A DNA stretch of 64,000 nucleotides from Dyadobacter pollutisoli (GCF_026625565.1 NZ_CP112998.1:994501-1058500); one strand, 5' to 3'. Counted from the stretch's first letter, positions 16,787 to 27,176 are shown. The notes: generated from the letters alone by a model not told the origin. Program-made: numbers and translations.

Positions 16787-17365
16787 ATGAGGAGATCCAA
16801 GCCACCAGGTGGTCCAAAGCTCCCCATCGATCGGATCGGTGTTGCTACGTTCATTTACGTTTGTCTACAAGCCTCTCTTGTCGACAAACAATACCTGGAA
16901 AGAGAGTTTGCTGGACCGTTGATCACGATACCGACAGTGTTTGCAGAGCGAACCTTCTTAGAAAAACTATTTTTACTCCATGAAGAGTTTCGCCGTCCAG
17001 TAGAAAAATTAAAGTGGACCGACCGAGTCGCCATTTGTATGACTACATCACTTATCAAAACTGAAGCCGCAAAGAATGCGTTAAATGATCATGAGCTGTA
17101 TCAGATTATTGTATCGCACAGGTTCGCTTTTTCCAAGGTGAGTGGAGTAGACTATAATCTCCACAATCCCAAAACGCTTAATCCAACGCCACCAAAAGAA
17201 ATCATAGACACTTGGGCAGCGGGCTATAAGAAAATGTTAGAAGAAATGATTTATGAAGAAAAACCACCGAAATTCGAACATCTTCTGGAATCCTTGGCGG
17301 AAGTAAAGAAGAGACTCGTAGCGCTAAAATGGGATTACCAACTAAGGTTTGAAAATGCGAAATGA
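16787..17365 (+). pseudogene. 5'-truncated nucleotidyl transferase AbiEii-like gene
   Basis: This 192-residue frame corresponds to the C-terminal half of AbiEii/AbiGii-toxin-family proteins: ERTFLEKLFLLHEEFRRP is the strongest signature. It is followed by a conserved helical C-terminus (LNDHELYQIIVSHRFAFSKV, then GVDYNLHNPKTLNPTPPKEI and MLEEMIYEEKPPKFEHLLES). Full-length relatives have about 280-330 residues, with the N-terminal nucleotidyltransferase site (GGT...RxSxDxD) absent here. No antitoxin gene of AbiEi type is adjacent. The ATG at 16787 would give a protein without the catalytic centre. It is probably a relic, though a stand-alone C-terminal domain cannot be excluded. Confidence 0.7.
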
Positions 17366-17661
17366 CGTGTGCAGGATCCTGCATATGTTGTGAATAGAAG
17401 AATGTTTTTTGGCATTTTCCTGGTACAGGAATAAAGGCCATGAACTGAAAAGACTATAGCGAAGGTATGACCAGCAGAACAAGGAGGATATAACTTCTTT
17501 ATTTACGTCATGGAAGCAAATAGTTATTGGGTTGACAGGTCTGACATGAAAAGCTATTAATCATCATCATCAGGGAACTGACTTTAATTTTCAGTTTATA
17601 TGGAATTTAAAGAAGAAAGATCCTACATTCACCGGCATGGATATCTAGAAAATCTGGCTTT
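17366..17661. other. Intergenic region with a 14-bp palindrome
   Basis: No gene is seen. TGCAGGATCCTGCA at 17370-17383 is a perfect palindrome a few bases after the AbiEii-like stop. The rest is unremarkable leader of the L,D-transpeptidase gene. Confidence 0.4.
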
Positions 17662-19254
17662 ATGAGGGTAGTATTGGCATTTGTTGTTTTTTGTGGATTG
17701 CTCGCTTCTTGTAAAAACAAAGAGAAGCAACAGACCGAGATTGCCGTGAGAGACACAACAATTAAGATGGAGAATTCTTTCACCGAGCTTTTTATCGACA
17801 CGGCTGCGCTGGACCACTTTGTCGGCACACATGCCATGCAGGACAGCCTGGTCAATAAAATGCAGAGCTTTTATAACCGCCGTAACTACCAGCTGGCTTG
17901 GTTTTTCCCTGATGGTATGGCCGATTTCGTGCATACTTTTCTGAGCCTGCAAGATGATTATATCCATGATTCAGCCGACAGCTCACTGTATGACCCCATG
18001 CTTCTGCGCCGCATCGATACGTTGATGCTCCGTCGGCGGATCATACCTACCGACTCGCTGGTGATCAATACAGAGCTGGCTCTGACCGAACACTTTTTCA
18101 GGTACACGCAGAAAGCCTACTCCGGAGATGGCAACATTAACATCCGGGAGCTGGATTGGTTTATCCCCCGCAAAAAGATCAATCCCGAAGATTTCCTGGA
18201 TTCTCTTTTGAAAAATAAAGGAGAGCGTGTGGCCTCTTACGAACCGGTCAACCGTCAGTACAACCTGCTCAAAGAGCAGCTACGGTTTTATTATCCGCTG
18301 GAAAACCTGGACTGGACGGAGCTGACACCAGTTAAAAAGCTTAAAATAGGAGATAGCGCCCCGGTCGTTGCCGAAATCAAAAGAAGGCTCGCGTTACTCA
18401 AAGATATGGACCCGCAAGACTCGACAGATACGTTTGACTCGACGCTTTTTGAAGGGGTAAAATCCTTTCAGGCCCGCATGGGATTGAAAGCGTCAGGGGA
18501 GATTGGGCCTTCGTTTTTTACCGAGCTCAACGTGCCTGTCAGTGAAAGGATACGCCAGATGCTCATCAACATGGAGCGTATCCGCTGGGTGCCGGCTGAG
18601 CCCCCCACGGACTACATCCTGGTTAATATTCCTGAATTTAGGCTGCACATGTATGAAAAAGGGCAGCTGGCCTTTGACATGAATGTCGTGGTGGGCTCTC
18701 AGGCGCACAACACGGTGATCTTTGCCGGGAAATTAAACCAGATTGTTTTCAGTCCTTATTGGAATGTGCCGCCGAGCATTCTGAAAAACGAAATTTTACC
18801 GGGTATCAAACGCAATAGGAATTACCTGGCCAAACACCATATGGAATGGAATGGTAACAGCGTCCGGCAGAAGCCAGGCAAGTCCAACTCGCTGGGATTG
18901 GTCAAGTTTCTTTTTCCTAATAGCTATAACATTTATCTCCATGATACGCCCTCCAAAAGCCTTTTTGGAGAGTCTCAGCGCGCTTTCAGCCACGGCTGCA
19001 TACGTTTGTCTGAGCCTAAGAAGCTGGCCGAATTTCTGCTGCGTAAAGACTCAACCTGGACCAGCTCAAAAATAGCGGCTGCGATGAACAGCGGCAAAGA
19101 GCAATATGTCAGGCTGCGCGGTCAGAATGAGATACCGGTTTTCATCGGCTATTTTACAGCCTGGGTGGATCATACCGGAAAGCTCAATTTTCGCAGGGAT
19201 ATTTACGGTCACGATCAAAAAATGGCTGAAAGGCTCTTTGCAGCCGCTAAGTAA
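17662..19254 (+). CDS. L,D-transpeptidase of the YcbB/LdtD type, lipoprotein
   Basis: A 530-residue protein. The signal ends with lipobox LLASC near residue 18, so it is probably a lipoprotein. After a long helical scaffold region there is a peptidoglycan-binding segment (about 230-295: APVVAEIKRRLALLKD, FEGVKSFQARMGLKASGEIG). The YkuD catalytic domain follows (about 320-470). The active site SHGCIRLSEP has the catalytic Cys at about residue 446 and a His at 444. The family makes 3-3 cross-links in peptidoglycan or attaches proteins. The length and order of parts match E. coli LdtD (YcbB). Start at ATG 17662. It converges with the hybrid kinase gene. Confidence 0.93.
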   Translation: MRVVLAFVVFCGLLASCKNKEKQQTEIAVRDTTIKMENSFTELFIDTAALDHFVGTHAMQDSLVNKMQSFYNRRNYQLAWFFPDGMADFVHTFLSLQDDYIHDSADSSLYDPMLLRRIDTLMLRRRIIPTDSLVINTELALTEHFFRYTQKAYSGDGNINIRELDWFIPRKKINPEDFLDSLLKNKGERVASYEPVNRQYNLLKEQLRFYYPLENLDWTELTPVKKLKIGDSAPVVAEIKRRLALLKDMDPQDSTDTFDSTLFEGVKSFQARMGLKASGEIGPSFFTELNVPVSERIRQMLINMERIRWVPAEPPTDYILVNIPEFRLHMYEKGQLAFDMNVVVGSQAHNTVIFAGKLNQIVFSPYWNVPPSILKNEILPGIKRNRNYLAKHHMEWNGNSVRQKPGKSNSLGLVKFLFPNSYNIYLHDTPSKSLFGESQRAFSHGCIRLSEPKKLAEFLLRKDSTWTSSKIAAAMNSGKEQYVRLRGQNEIPVFIGYFTAWVDHTGKLNFRRDIYGHDQKMAERLFAAAK

Positions 19255-19276
19255 AATCGCCAGTTTAATAGTACAA

Positions 19277-21520
19277 CTAAACCTTAATGCTCCATTTCCG
19301 GATCACGGCCATGAGCTCTTCGAGCTTAATGGGTTTGCTGATGTAGTCATCCATTCCGGCATCAAAACATTGTTGTTGGATACCCTCCATGGCATTGGCC
19401 GTCAGGGCAACGATGACCGGCTGCTCAACGACCGTTTTGCGTATCACCCGCGTTGCTTGTAGTCCGTCCATGACCGGCATCTGCATATCCATTAGAATTA
19501 AGCCGTAATTTTTCTGATTGGCAAACTCGACAGCTTCCTGCCCGTCGCTAACCAGGTCGGGCTCGTATCCGAGCTTTTGCAGGATACGGACGATCACGTG
19601 CTGGTTAATTTGGTTGTCTTCGGCTACCAGTAATTGGAAGGGGTAATTTTTGGAGAAATCAGTGGAAAGCTTGTTGGTTACGGTAGCTTCGGTTTTAGTA
19701 AGCAATTTGGTCTGCAAAGCGTTCATAATGTGGCCGCTGAGCACATGCTGCCGGATCGGCTTGGTCAGTATGGAGGTGAAAAGCTGCCGATGCTGATCCT
19801 GGATGTCCTCGCCAACCGAGCTTAGCAAGATGATAGGTATCTGGGGCGCGTAACGCTGCACATTGATGGCGAAGGCAATACCATCCATTTCGGGCATCTG
19901 CATGTCAGTGATGACCATATCAATTTTTGGCTCATCAAACAAGATCTCCATCGCCTCTGAGCCCGAGGAGGCCATCATAGGTACCAGCTTCCAGTTTTCC
20001 ATCTGTCGTTGCAAAATCGCCAGGTTGGTAGCGTTGTCGTCGACGAGCAGGATCCTTTTTCCGCGATGCTCATCGATATCATGATCGAGCTGTTTGGGTA
20101 AAATTTTGCTTCCCTTGCTGGCTTTCAATGTGAAGGAAAACGTCGAGCCGCGGTCTATCTCGCTGGTCACGCTGATTTGTCCGCCCATGAGCTGCACCAA
20201 TTTTTCGGAAATGGCCAGTCCCAGGCCTGTGCCGCCATATTTTCGGGTAGTTGATGAGTCTACCTGTGAAAATGCTTTGAAAAGCCGGTTCATTTGATCG
20301 GCTGAAATCCCTATTCCGGTATCGCGTACGTCAAACCGCAGGCTGAGCTTTTCATCTGCGGTTTGCTCTTTCAAACTCACCGACACGCATACCTCGCCCT
20401 GGGTAGTAAATTTCATCGCATTGCCTACCAGGTTAATCAAAATCTGCCGCAGTCGCAGCTGGTCCCCCACGATCTGCTCGGGCACGCGCTCTTCGATCTG
20501 ATAGACCAGGTCCAGGCCCAGTTTGGCGGCTTTACCGCCAAATATGTCCAAGACATCCTCGATGCTGTGACGAAGGTTAAAGTCTTCATTTTCAAGTTCC
20601 AGGTTCCCGGATTCAATCTTTGAAAAATCGAGAATGTCATTGATCACATTGATGAGCGTATCCCCGCAGGTGGCAATGGTTTCGGTGAACATGCGCTGCT
20701 CCTCGCTGAGCTGGGTTTCGGCCAGCAAAGCGGCCATGCCGATTACGCCGTTCATCGGTGTGCGGATTTCGTGGCTCATCGTGGCCAGAAAAACGCTTTT
20801 GGCCTGGTTGGCCTTATCGGCTTCCTGGCGTGATTTGACCAGCTCCGCATTGGTAGCACGCAGGTGCGCATTGACGTTTCTTTGGATTTCCTCATTTTGT
20901 TTGCGTACCTGAGAGAGCTGCGCTTCTTTTTGAAGACCAGCCATTTGCACGGCCTGGCTAATGTGAAGCTCATAGTATTTGTTGAGCATATAGGCCCAAA
21001 GGCCACAAATGAAAAAGATCGCAGCGGCCAGCAGGATGTGGATGGTAAAGGTCAGCAGGTCAAAGTATTGTAGCTGGGTAAAATAAACACCGGGCACGCC
21101 TGTATTTTGCAGGTACCCAAAGACGGCATGATGAATCAGCACGATGATCATCATGGGGATTTGCAACTTCCATTTCTGATAGGTAATCAGTACGGCGCTG
21201 CCAATAAACGCAAAAAAGTGCATTTCAAACATGCCATGCATCTGATAGATAAATTGGGCCATAAAAATGCCCAGAATAACGCTGAGCACATATTGGTACA
21301 AATCAGAATGGGGTAGGGCCAGTTTGACCGAGTAATAAGCAACCAGTAAAATCCCGCCGACACCGAGCGCGATCAGCCAGGTATCATAGAAAACAGCCAG
21401 CAGCAGACCGATCAAAAAATAGCCTATGACAAAGATATTCATCAAGCGGTCAGATCGCTCCTTGAGCTCTAACTGAAAGCTGTCCACAGGCCTATCGGGT
21501 AAAGTACTTTCTTGATTCAT
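19277..21520 (-). CDS. Hybrid sensor histidine kinase with two receiver domains
   Basis: A 747-residue protein. The N-terminus carries about six membrane helices (residues 28-190) without a known extracellular sensor domain, then a coiled coil (about 195-235). HisKA has the phospho-acceptor His near 250 ([17 protein letters not shown]). HATPase has [19 protein letters not shown] and [10 protein letters not shown]. Two receiver domains follow: REC1 Asp near 539 ([12 protein letters not shown]) and REC2 Asp near 678 ([13 protein letters not shown]), the latter ending in SKPIKLEEL. There is no output domain, so phosphate is probably passed to another protein. The redoxin gene lies 15 bp upstream on the same strand and is probably co-transcribed, which hints at a redox-linked signal. 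Confidence 0.95.
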   Translation of the reverse strand: MNQESTLPDRPVDSFQLELKERSDRLMNIFVIGYFLIGLLLAVFYDTWLIALGVGGILLVAYYSVKLALPHSDLYQYVLSVILGIFMAQFIYQMHGMFEMHFFAFIGSAVLITYQKWKLQIPMMIIVLIHHAVFGYLQNTGVPGVYFTQLQYFDLLTFTIHILLAAAIFFICGLWAYMLNKYYELHISQAVQMAGLQKEAQLSQVRKQNEEIQRNVNAHLRATNAELVKSRQEADKANQAKSVFLATMSHEIRTPMNGVIGMAALLAETQLSEEQRMFTETIATCGDTLINVINDILDFSKIESGNLELENEDFNLRHSIEDVLDIFGGKAAKLGLDLVYQIEERVPEQIVGDQLRLRQILINLVGNAMKFTTQGEVCVSVSLKEQTADEKLSLRFDVRDTGIGISADQMNRLFKAFSQVDSSTTRKYGGTGLGLAISEKLVQLMGGQISVTSEIDRGSTFSFTLKASKGSKILPKQLDHDIDEHRGKRILLVDDNATNLAILQRQMENWKLVPMMASSGSEAMEILFDEPKIDMVITDMQMPEMDGIAFAINVQRYAPQIPIILLSSVGEDIQDQHRQLFTSILTKPIRQHVLSGHIMNALQTKLLTKTEATVTNKLSTDFSKNYPFQLLVAEDNQINQHVIVRILQKLGYEPDLVSDGQEAVEFANQKNYGLILMDMQMPVMDGLQATRVIRKTVVEQPVIVALTANAMEGIQQQCFDAGMDDYISKPIKLEELMAVIRKWSIKV

Positions 21521-21535
21521 ATACGTTGAGTGAGT

Positions 21536-22135
21536 TTAATTTTTACAAACCGGCATCGTGCAGCCGTAAGATTTCAATGCTTTTGCACTCCAAATGGGAA
21601 GCATCTGGCTTTTGAGTAAGGCTTCAATCGCATTTTTGGCATAGGCCGTTTTTTCATCTGTACAGTAGCGGCTTGCGTTGTAATTACCGCGGTAGTACAA
21701 TTTTTGCTCACGGTCCAGCAGGGCGGCCTGCGGGGTGGCGTATACTCCGCAGCGGACTGCAAGGGAGGGATCAAAGATGACGTCAATGTCCACACCTATC
21801 TTATCCTGGATTTTTTCAGCGGTGTATTTTTGATCAGATAAAACCACTACCACAAAGTCAATTTCCTGGCCATACTCTCGCACCAGTGATTGAAAATGGC
21901 TTTGATTAAATCTCGAACACGGGCATTTGGGGTTATAGAAATGCAGAAAAACAGGTTTATGCTGCCCAGCGGCAGTCTTCGGGCCCAGATCGATCTGGGT
22001 CCCAATGGCAACAGGCTTATAATTTTTGGGGACGGGTGTGGGCAGCTGGTAAATCCAGTCGTTATACCAGAATAATGCGCCAACCATCGAAAGCAGCAGC
22101 GTGAGCCACGCGGTCACCAAGCCCATTCTAATCAT
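21536..22135 (-). CDS. Membrane-anchored redoxin-like protein (DUF6436-like)
   Basis: A 199-residue protein. One N-terminal helix (about 5-24) anchors a thioredoxin-fold domain: FLHFYNPKCPCSRFNQSHF holds a CPCS motif in place of CxxC, followed by VVVVLSDQKY and the cis-Pro-like ATPQAALLDREQKLYYRG. Two more Cys lie at the extreme C-terminus (YGCTMPVCKN). The topology suggests a periplasmic domain. It sits 15 bp before the hybrid kinase gene. The reaction and substrate are unknown, and family assignment is from the fold pattern and length. Confidence 0.75.
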   Translation of the reverse strand: MIRMGLVTAWLTLLLSMVGALFWYNDWIYQLPTPVPKNYKPVAIGTQIDLGPKTAAGQHKPVFLHFYNPKCPCSRFNQSHFQSLVREYGQEIDFVVVVLSDQKYTAEKIQDKIGVDIDVIFDPSLAVRCGVYATPQAALLDREQKLYYRGNYNASRYCTDEKTAYAKNAIEALLKSQMLPIWSAKALKSYGCTMPVCKN

Positions 22136-22215
22136 TGAGGAAGCAGTATATGGAGGTATGTTGTAAAACTAATTTTTTAATTAGCTACCAAATTTACTTT
22201 AAAACAAGCGAAAGC

Positions 22216-22255
22216 GGGCAGTTTTTGCGCACTAAATTTTAGCTACAAACTGCCC
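22216..22255. promoter_or_regulatory. Inverted repeat upstream of the susC/susD pair
   Basis: GGGCAGTTT (22216-22224) and AAACTGCCC (22247-22255) are perfect inverse copies 22 bases apart, about 165 bp before the susC-like start and 80 bp from the divergent redoxin gene. It may be an operator or a leader stem; no T-run follows. Confidence 0.45.
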
Positions 22256-22418
22256 AGTAAGAACACTTTGCGTAATGACCCGCTGTTGCATCCCCCTGAA
22301 TTTGTCAGTAGACGAAAGCCGTTTATCCAACTTTCCGGGCTGTATGTCGACGTTTTTTTTTTATCTCGCAGATTCCCTCTTATTTCCCTCTCTCAGCTGA
22401 ATTCACCCATTTCCTATT

Positions 22419-25400
22419 ATGACCATGAGAAAACATCTATTCATTTTTCTGGTGCTGGCATGCGCTTTTCGGCCGCTGCTAGCCCAGGACAGAACGGTTA
22501 CCGGAAAGGTAACCGATGCGACAAGTGGCGAGCCGCTGCCCGGCGTTAACGTCCTTTTGAAAGGAACACAGATCGGTACATCCTCCAATACCGAAGGTAT
22601 TTTCAAACTGGAAGCCCCTGCTGGCCCGATCACGTTGGTACTTAGCTTCATCGGGTATGCCACCGTTGAAACCAGTGTTGACAATCTGCGTGCAGTGGAG
22701 GTATCGATGCAGCCAGATGCCAGGCAGCTCAGCGAAGTGGTGGTGACGGCCATGGGCGTGGAAAGAACGCGCAATTCATTGCCCTACGCGGCCACCCAGA
22801 TTGAGGGGAGCTCAGTGACGGCCGGCCGCAATCCGAACCTGATCAACTCGCTTTCGGGTAAGGTGGCGGGTCTCAACATTACGCAGACCAATACACTGGG
22901 CGGCTCTTCCAATGTGGTCATCAGGGGCACTAAATCCCTTACCGGAAATAATCAGGCGCTTTTTGTCATTGACGGTGTTCCTGTCAACAACGACGTGGCC
23001 AACACCCGCAGCCAGCGCACAGGAAGTGGTGGATATGACTACGGGAATCCGGCTGCGGACATCAATCCGGATGATATCGCTTCGGTCAGCGTGCTCAAAG
23101 GTGCAGCTTCCACGGCCTTGTATGGTTCGCGGGCTTCCAATGGCGCTATTTTAATTACTACAAAAAAAGGTAAGAAGGGACTCGGCGTGACCATTAACAG
23201 TGGGCTCACCATTGGCAAGGTCGATAAGAAAACCTTGCCCGTCTACCAAAAGCAGTACGGGGCTGGTTATGAGCAGACTTGGGGCGAGTTTGATGTCAAT
23301 GGTGATGGAAAGGATGATCATACGGTCTCGTTCCCCGACGACGCCTCATACGGTTACGGCTTCGATCCCAGTATTATGGTTTATCACTGGGACGCATTTG
23401 ACCCGGCTTCGCCCAACTACCAGAAGACCAGGCCCTGGGTAGCTGCCGAGCACGGGCCGGAGTACTTTATGGAAAAATCCGTATCGAGCACCAATAATAT
23501 CATGGTGGAGGGGGGCAGTGAGAAGGCTACCTTCAAGGTAGGTTACAACCGTAGCATCGACAAGGGGATCATACCCAATAGCCGCATTACCAAGAACATG
23601 GTCAATCTGGCCGGCTCATTAAAAATGGGCTCGAAGCTGTCCGCTCAGGCCAGTGTCAATTTTACCCAACAAGACGGTCTGGGGCGTTACGGCTCAGGTT
23701 ATGGTTCTGCCAACCCTATGCTGGGTTTTCGCCAGTGGTTTCAGACCAATGTGGATATCAAGGAGCAGAAAGAAGCTTACTTTCGCAACCGGCAGAACAT
23801 TACCTGGAACTGGTCGGGCCCGGATGATCTGACGGCTGCCTACGCAGACAATGTTTATTTTACCCGGTATGAAAATTATGAAAACGATAAGCGCTACCGC
23901 ACATTTGGTAACATTGCCGCGATTTACGATCTGGCCAGCTGGCTGAAAGTGACGGGCCGCATCTCGCTGGATAGTTACGATGAATTGCAGGAGGAGCGCT
24001 TTGCGATAGGGAGCACTACTAACTCGGACGATCCATACTACATCCGCTATAACCGGACATTCCGCGAGTTCAATTTTGATCTGTTTGCCAATTTTCAAAA
24101 GAGCTTTACCAAAGACCTTTCATTGAGCGGTCTGGTGGGTATGAATATGAGACGTTCGCAGGCCAATTCGTTGCAGGCCTCCACCAGTGGTGGTTTGGTC
24201 GTACCGCGGCTGTATGCTTTATCCAACTCCAAAAGCCTGCTCTCACCACCGATCGAAAGCGCGCAAAAGATCGCTGTCGACGGGGTGTTTGCCAATGCCA
24301 CCCTGGGTTTTCGTGAAACCGTGTATCTGGACCTGTCAGCGCGAAGGGATCAGTCTTCGACGCTGCCTAAGGCCAACAACGCCTACTTTTACCCCTCGGC
24401 GGCTGTAAGCTTTGTATACTCGGAACTGCTAAAAAACCTGTCATGGCTCTCGTATGGGAAATTCAGGGCTAACTATGCCGAGGTCGGCTCCGATGCCCCG
24501 TTTGGCGCTACCAATAAGTATTACAACAAACAAGGAGATGAGATAGGCAAGCCGGTCGGCGGCTTTGACGGGGTACCCTTATTCTCGGTGCCTAATACGC
24601 GCTTTAACTCCAATTTAAAGCCAGAGAGAACCAAAAGCGCTGAATTCGGGGTCGAAATGGCCTTTCTAGGTAGTAGGCTCGGTTTTGATTTCACTACTTA
24701 CAACGCCCATACTTTCAATCAGATCCTGCCCGTCACAGTACCCACCACGACCGGTTACGGCTATAAATTTATCAATGCAGGCGAGGTTTCCAACAGGGGG
24801 ATAGAGCTTTCAGTCTTTGTTACACCAGTTAAAACAGCCTCATTGACCTGGACGGTGAATGCCAACTGGGCAAGGAACCGAAACAATGTTGAGGCCCTGG
24901 CCGAAGGGGACAATATGGTCCTGGCCACCTATCAAACCAGTGTCACCTCTAATGCTACGGTCGGCAGGCCTTTTGGGGTACTGCGCGGAACGGGCTACGT
25001 GATCCATGAAAACGGCGGCCGCGTCATTGATGCCAACGGGCAGTACAAAAAAACGGGCAGCAGCACCGAAATCGCCGATCCTAACCCGGATTGGCTGGGC
25101 GGCGTCTCCAATACGGTCAGCTTCAAAGGGCTTTCCCTTTATTTTTTGGTGGATGTTAAGAAGGGCGGGCAGCTATATAACCTGGATACTTACTACGGCT
25201 TTGGAACGGGGATGTACCCTGAAACGGCGGGCCTCAATGAGCTCGGCAAGCCATCGCGGCTTCCGGTCGCAGAAGGCGGGGGCATTCTATTGGAGGGTGT
25301 CAAAGAGGATGGCTCGCCCAACGATGTCAGACTGGAAAATGTGGCCAATGCATTGGGTACGGATGGTCCTAATCAAACGCAAATCTATGGGGCGGGCTTT

Positions 25401-25640
25401 GTCAAGCTCCGTGAGGCTTCACTGACCTACTCTCTGCCGGCTAGCCTGATTGCCAGACTGAAAGCATTCAAAGGCGTGGATTTGTCGGTGGTGGGCCGTA
25501 ACCTATGGATCATTCACAAGGATGTGCCCTATTCGGATCCCGAGGCAGGTTTTGGCGCAGGAAACCTGGGAATGGGCTTTCTGAGCGCGGCTTATCCCTC
25601 TGCTCGCAACATCGGCTTGAACATTAAACTCAGATTTTGA
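22419..25640 (+). CDS. SusC/RagA-family TonB-linked outer membrane receptor
   Basis: A complete 1073-residue protein. The signal peptide ends near PLLAQ. A carboxypeptidase-regulatory-like domain follows (RTVTGKVTDATSGEPLPGVN), then the plug (LSEVVVTAMGVERTRNS, LFVIDGVPVNNDVANTRSQR, GAASTALYGSRASNGAIL) and a beta-barrel of about 800 residues ending in an aromatic-rich last strand (NIGLNIKLRF). It imports an oligomeric nutrient across the outer membrane with the SusD lipoprotein encoded 11 bp downstream. Start at ATG 22419; an ATG two codons later is also possible. There is no adjacent sigma/anti-sigma pair. GH28 lies nearby on the opposite strand, so a pectic ligand is possible but unproven. 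Confidence 0.97.
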   Translation: MTMRKHLFIFLVLACAFRPLLAQDRTVTGKVTDATSGEPLPGVNVLLKGTQIGTSSNTEGIFKLEAPAGPITLVLSFIGYATVETSVDNLRAVEVSMQPDARQLSEVVVTAMGVERTRNSLPYAATQIEGSSVTAGRNPNLINSLSGKVAGLNITQTNTLGGSSNVVIRGTKSLTGNNQALFVIDGVPVNNDVANTRSQRTGSGGYDYGNPAADINPDDIASVSVLKGAASTALYGSRASNGAILITTKKGKKGLGVTINSGLTIGKVDKKTLPVYQKQYGAGYEQTWGEFDVNGDGKDDHTVSFPDDASYGYGFDPSIMVYHWDAFDPASPNYQKTRPWVAAEHGPEYFMEKSVSSTNNIMVEGGSEKATFKVGYNRSIDKGIIPNSRITKNMVNLAGSLKMGSKLSAQASVNFTQQDGLGRYGSGYGSANPMLGFRQWFQTNVDIKEQKEAYFRNRQNITWNWSGPDDLTAAYADNVYFTRYENYENDKRYRTFGNIAAIYDLASWLKVTGRISLDSYDELQEERFAIGSTTNSDDPYYIRYNRTFREFNFDLFANFQKSFTKDLSLSGLVGMNMRRSQANSLQASTSGGLVVPRLYALSNSKSLLSPPIESAQKIAVDGVFANATLGFRETVYLDLSARRDQSSTLPKANNAYFYPSAAVSFVYSELLKNLSWLSYGKFRANYAEVGSDAPFGATNKYYNKQGDEIGKPVGGFDGVPLFSVPNTRFNSNLKPERTKSAEFGVEMAFLGSRLGFDFTTYNAHTFNQILPVTVPTTTGYGYKFINAGEVSNRGIELSVFVTPVKTASLTWTVNANWARNRNNVEALAEGDNMVLATYQTSVTSNATVGRPFGVLRGTGYVIHENGGRVIDANGQYKKTGSSTEIADPNPDWLGGVSNTVSFKGLSLYFLVDVKKGGQLYNLDTYYGFGTGMYPETAGLNELGKPSRLPVAEGGGILLEGVKEDGSPNDVRLENVANALGTDGPNQTQIYGAGFVKLREASLTYSLPASLIARLKAFKGVDLSVVGRNLWIIHKDVPYSDPEAGFGAGNLGMGFLSAAYPSARNIGLNIKLRF

Positions 25641-25651
25641 CAAACAAACCC

Positions 25652-27085
25652 ATGAAAAAGATATTCTTGTATGGTGCTTCGACATTGTTTTTTGCCAGCG
25701 CTTGCGTGAGCGGTCTGGACGAAGATTACAATATTGATCCTAAAAAGGCGACCCAGGTCCCGGCGGCGACACTGATGGGCAATGCCCAGTTTAATCTGTC
25801 CAATATCATTACAACACCGGACTACAATTACAATCCCTTCCGGTACTACCTGCAGTATTGGGCTGCCGTCCAGTACCCCGAGGAAAGCCGCTACAATATC
25901 CAGGCGCGGGAAATCAATACCAACTTTTGGGACGTTTTATACCAGGATGTACTCAGTGACCTGCGGGAAGCCAGAAAAACGGTGGAGGCCGATGCGGTGG
26001 TGACAGCGGATGAAAAAGCCAATCAACTTGCCAGCATCGAAGTGCTTGAAGTATATGCCTGGTCCGTACTGGTCAATACCTACGGCAACATTCCCTATGG
26101 GCAGGCTTTGGATATCACCAATGTACAGGCAGTCTATGAGGATGATGCTGCCATTTACACGGATCTGATCAAAAGGCTGGACGCAGCCATAGCAGCTTTC
26201 CATACCGATGCGCCTGGGTTTGGAGATGGGGACCTGTACTACGGGGGGGACTTGGAACACTGGGTCAAATTTGCCCATTCGCTTAAACTGAGAATTGGGA
26301 TCACGCTGGCCGACGCAGATGCGGCCGCGGCCAAAAAGATATGCGAGCAGGCCGCTGCCCATGTGTTTAGCTCCCATGCCGATGATGCCCAATTGAATTA
26401 TACGGCTAACCCGCCTACGGCCAGTCCGGTATATGACAATTTGAGACAGCGCAATGACAATGTCGGGGCTAATACGATGGTGGATGTGCTTAGCGGCCTG
26501 GCTGATCCGCGTCTGAACGAATACGTGCGGCCGGCCACAGCGGGCGCCAATGCGGGCAAGTATGTCGGCGGCATTTATGGTAGCTCCAATGCTTATGCCC
26601 AGTTTGCCCAGCCTAGCGCCGTTATACGTAACCCGCAACTACCCGGCGTGCTGCTCTCTTACACGGAAGTGGAATTCCTTTTGGCCGAGGCCAAAATGAG
26701 AGGCTTCGATGTTGGAGGCACTGCCCAGGAGCACTACGATAAGGCAGTGACCGCTTCGATCGTCGGCGACTGGGGCGGCAGCACCGGTGAAGCTACCGCG
26801 TACCTGGCTAAGCCTGCCGTCGCTTTCGATGCTGCCAATTGGAAAAAGAGCATTGGAACCCAGAAATGGATTGCCCTTTACAACCAGCCCGTAGAAGGCT
26901 GGAAAGAATGGCGCAGGCTCGACTTTCCGGTTTTGAAAAAACCAACGCAGGCAGAAACGGATATACCGCTGCGTTTTCCCTACCCGTTTACAGAGCAAAA
27001 TCTGAACGCCGCCAATTATCAGGCCGCTTCGGCGGCCATGGGAGGTGATGTGGTTACATCCAAGATATTCTGGGATGTGAAGTAG
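25652..27085 (+). CDS. SusD/RagB-family nutrient-binding lipoprotein
   Basis: A 477-residue protein from ATG 25652 (a TTG at 25637 is less likely). The lipoprotein signal ends FFASAC near residue 18. The SusD fold is shown by FWDVLYQDVLSDLREARKTV, the tetratricopeptide-like helices (EVLEVYAWSVLVNTYGNIPY), FAHSLKLRIGITLADADA, VLLSYTEVEFLLAEAKMRGF and the C-terminal WIALYNQPVEGWKEWRRLDF. This matches the SusD-like_2 type (RagB-like). It caps the SusC barrel and captures ligand. It is transcribed with the upstream receptor gene. Confidence 0.96.
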   Translation: MKKIFLYGASTLFFASACVSGLDEDYNIDPKKATQVPAATLMGNAQFNLSNIITTPDYNYNPFRYYLQYWAAVQYPEESRYNIQAREINTNFWDVLYQDVLSDLREARKTVEADAVVTADEKANQLASIEVLEVYAWSVLVNTYGNIPYGQALDITNVQAVYEDDAAIYTDLIKRLDAAIAAFHTDAPGFGDGDLYYGGDLEHWVKFAHSLKLRIGITLADADAAAAKKICEQAAAHVFSSHADDAQLNYTANPPTASPVYDNLRQRNDNVGANTMVDVLSGLADPRLNEYVRPATAGANAGKYVGGIYGSSNAYAQFAQPSAVIRNPQLPGVLLSYTEVEFLLAEAKMRGFDVGGTAQEHYDKAVTASIVGDWGGSTGEATAYLAKPAVAFDAANWKKSIGTQKWIALYNQPVEGWKEWRRLDFPVLKKPTQAETDIPLRFPYPFTEQNLNAANYQAASAAMGGDVVTSKIFWDVK

Positions 27086-27113
27086 TTTGGATTTGAACTG
27101 CTGTTCTAAAATA

Positions 27114-27157
27114 AAGCAGCCCGAAACATGGTCAGTAAGGTTTCGGGCTGCTTCTTT
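27114..27157. terminator. Bidirectional terminator between susD and GH28 genes
   Basis: GCAGCCCGAAAC (27116-27127) pairs exactly with GTTTCGGGCTGC (27140-27151), loop 12 bases. TTCTTTT follows on the plus strand and TTTATTTT on the minus strand. It serves both convergent genes. Confidence 0.85.
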
Positions 27158-27176
27158 TCGCGGAATACTTGCTGGT

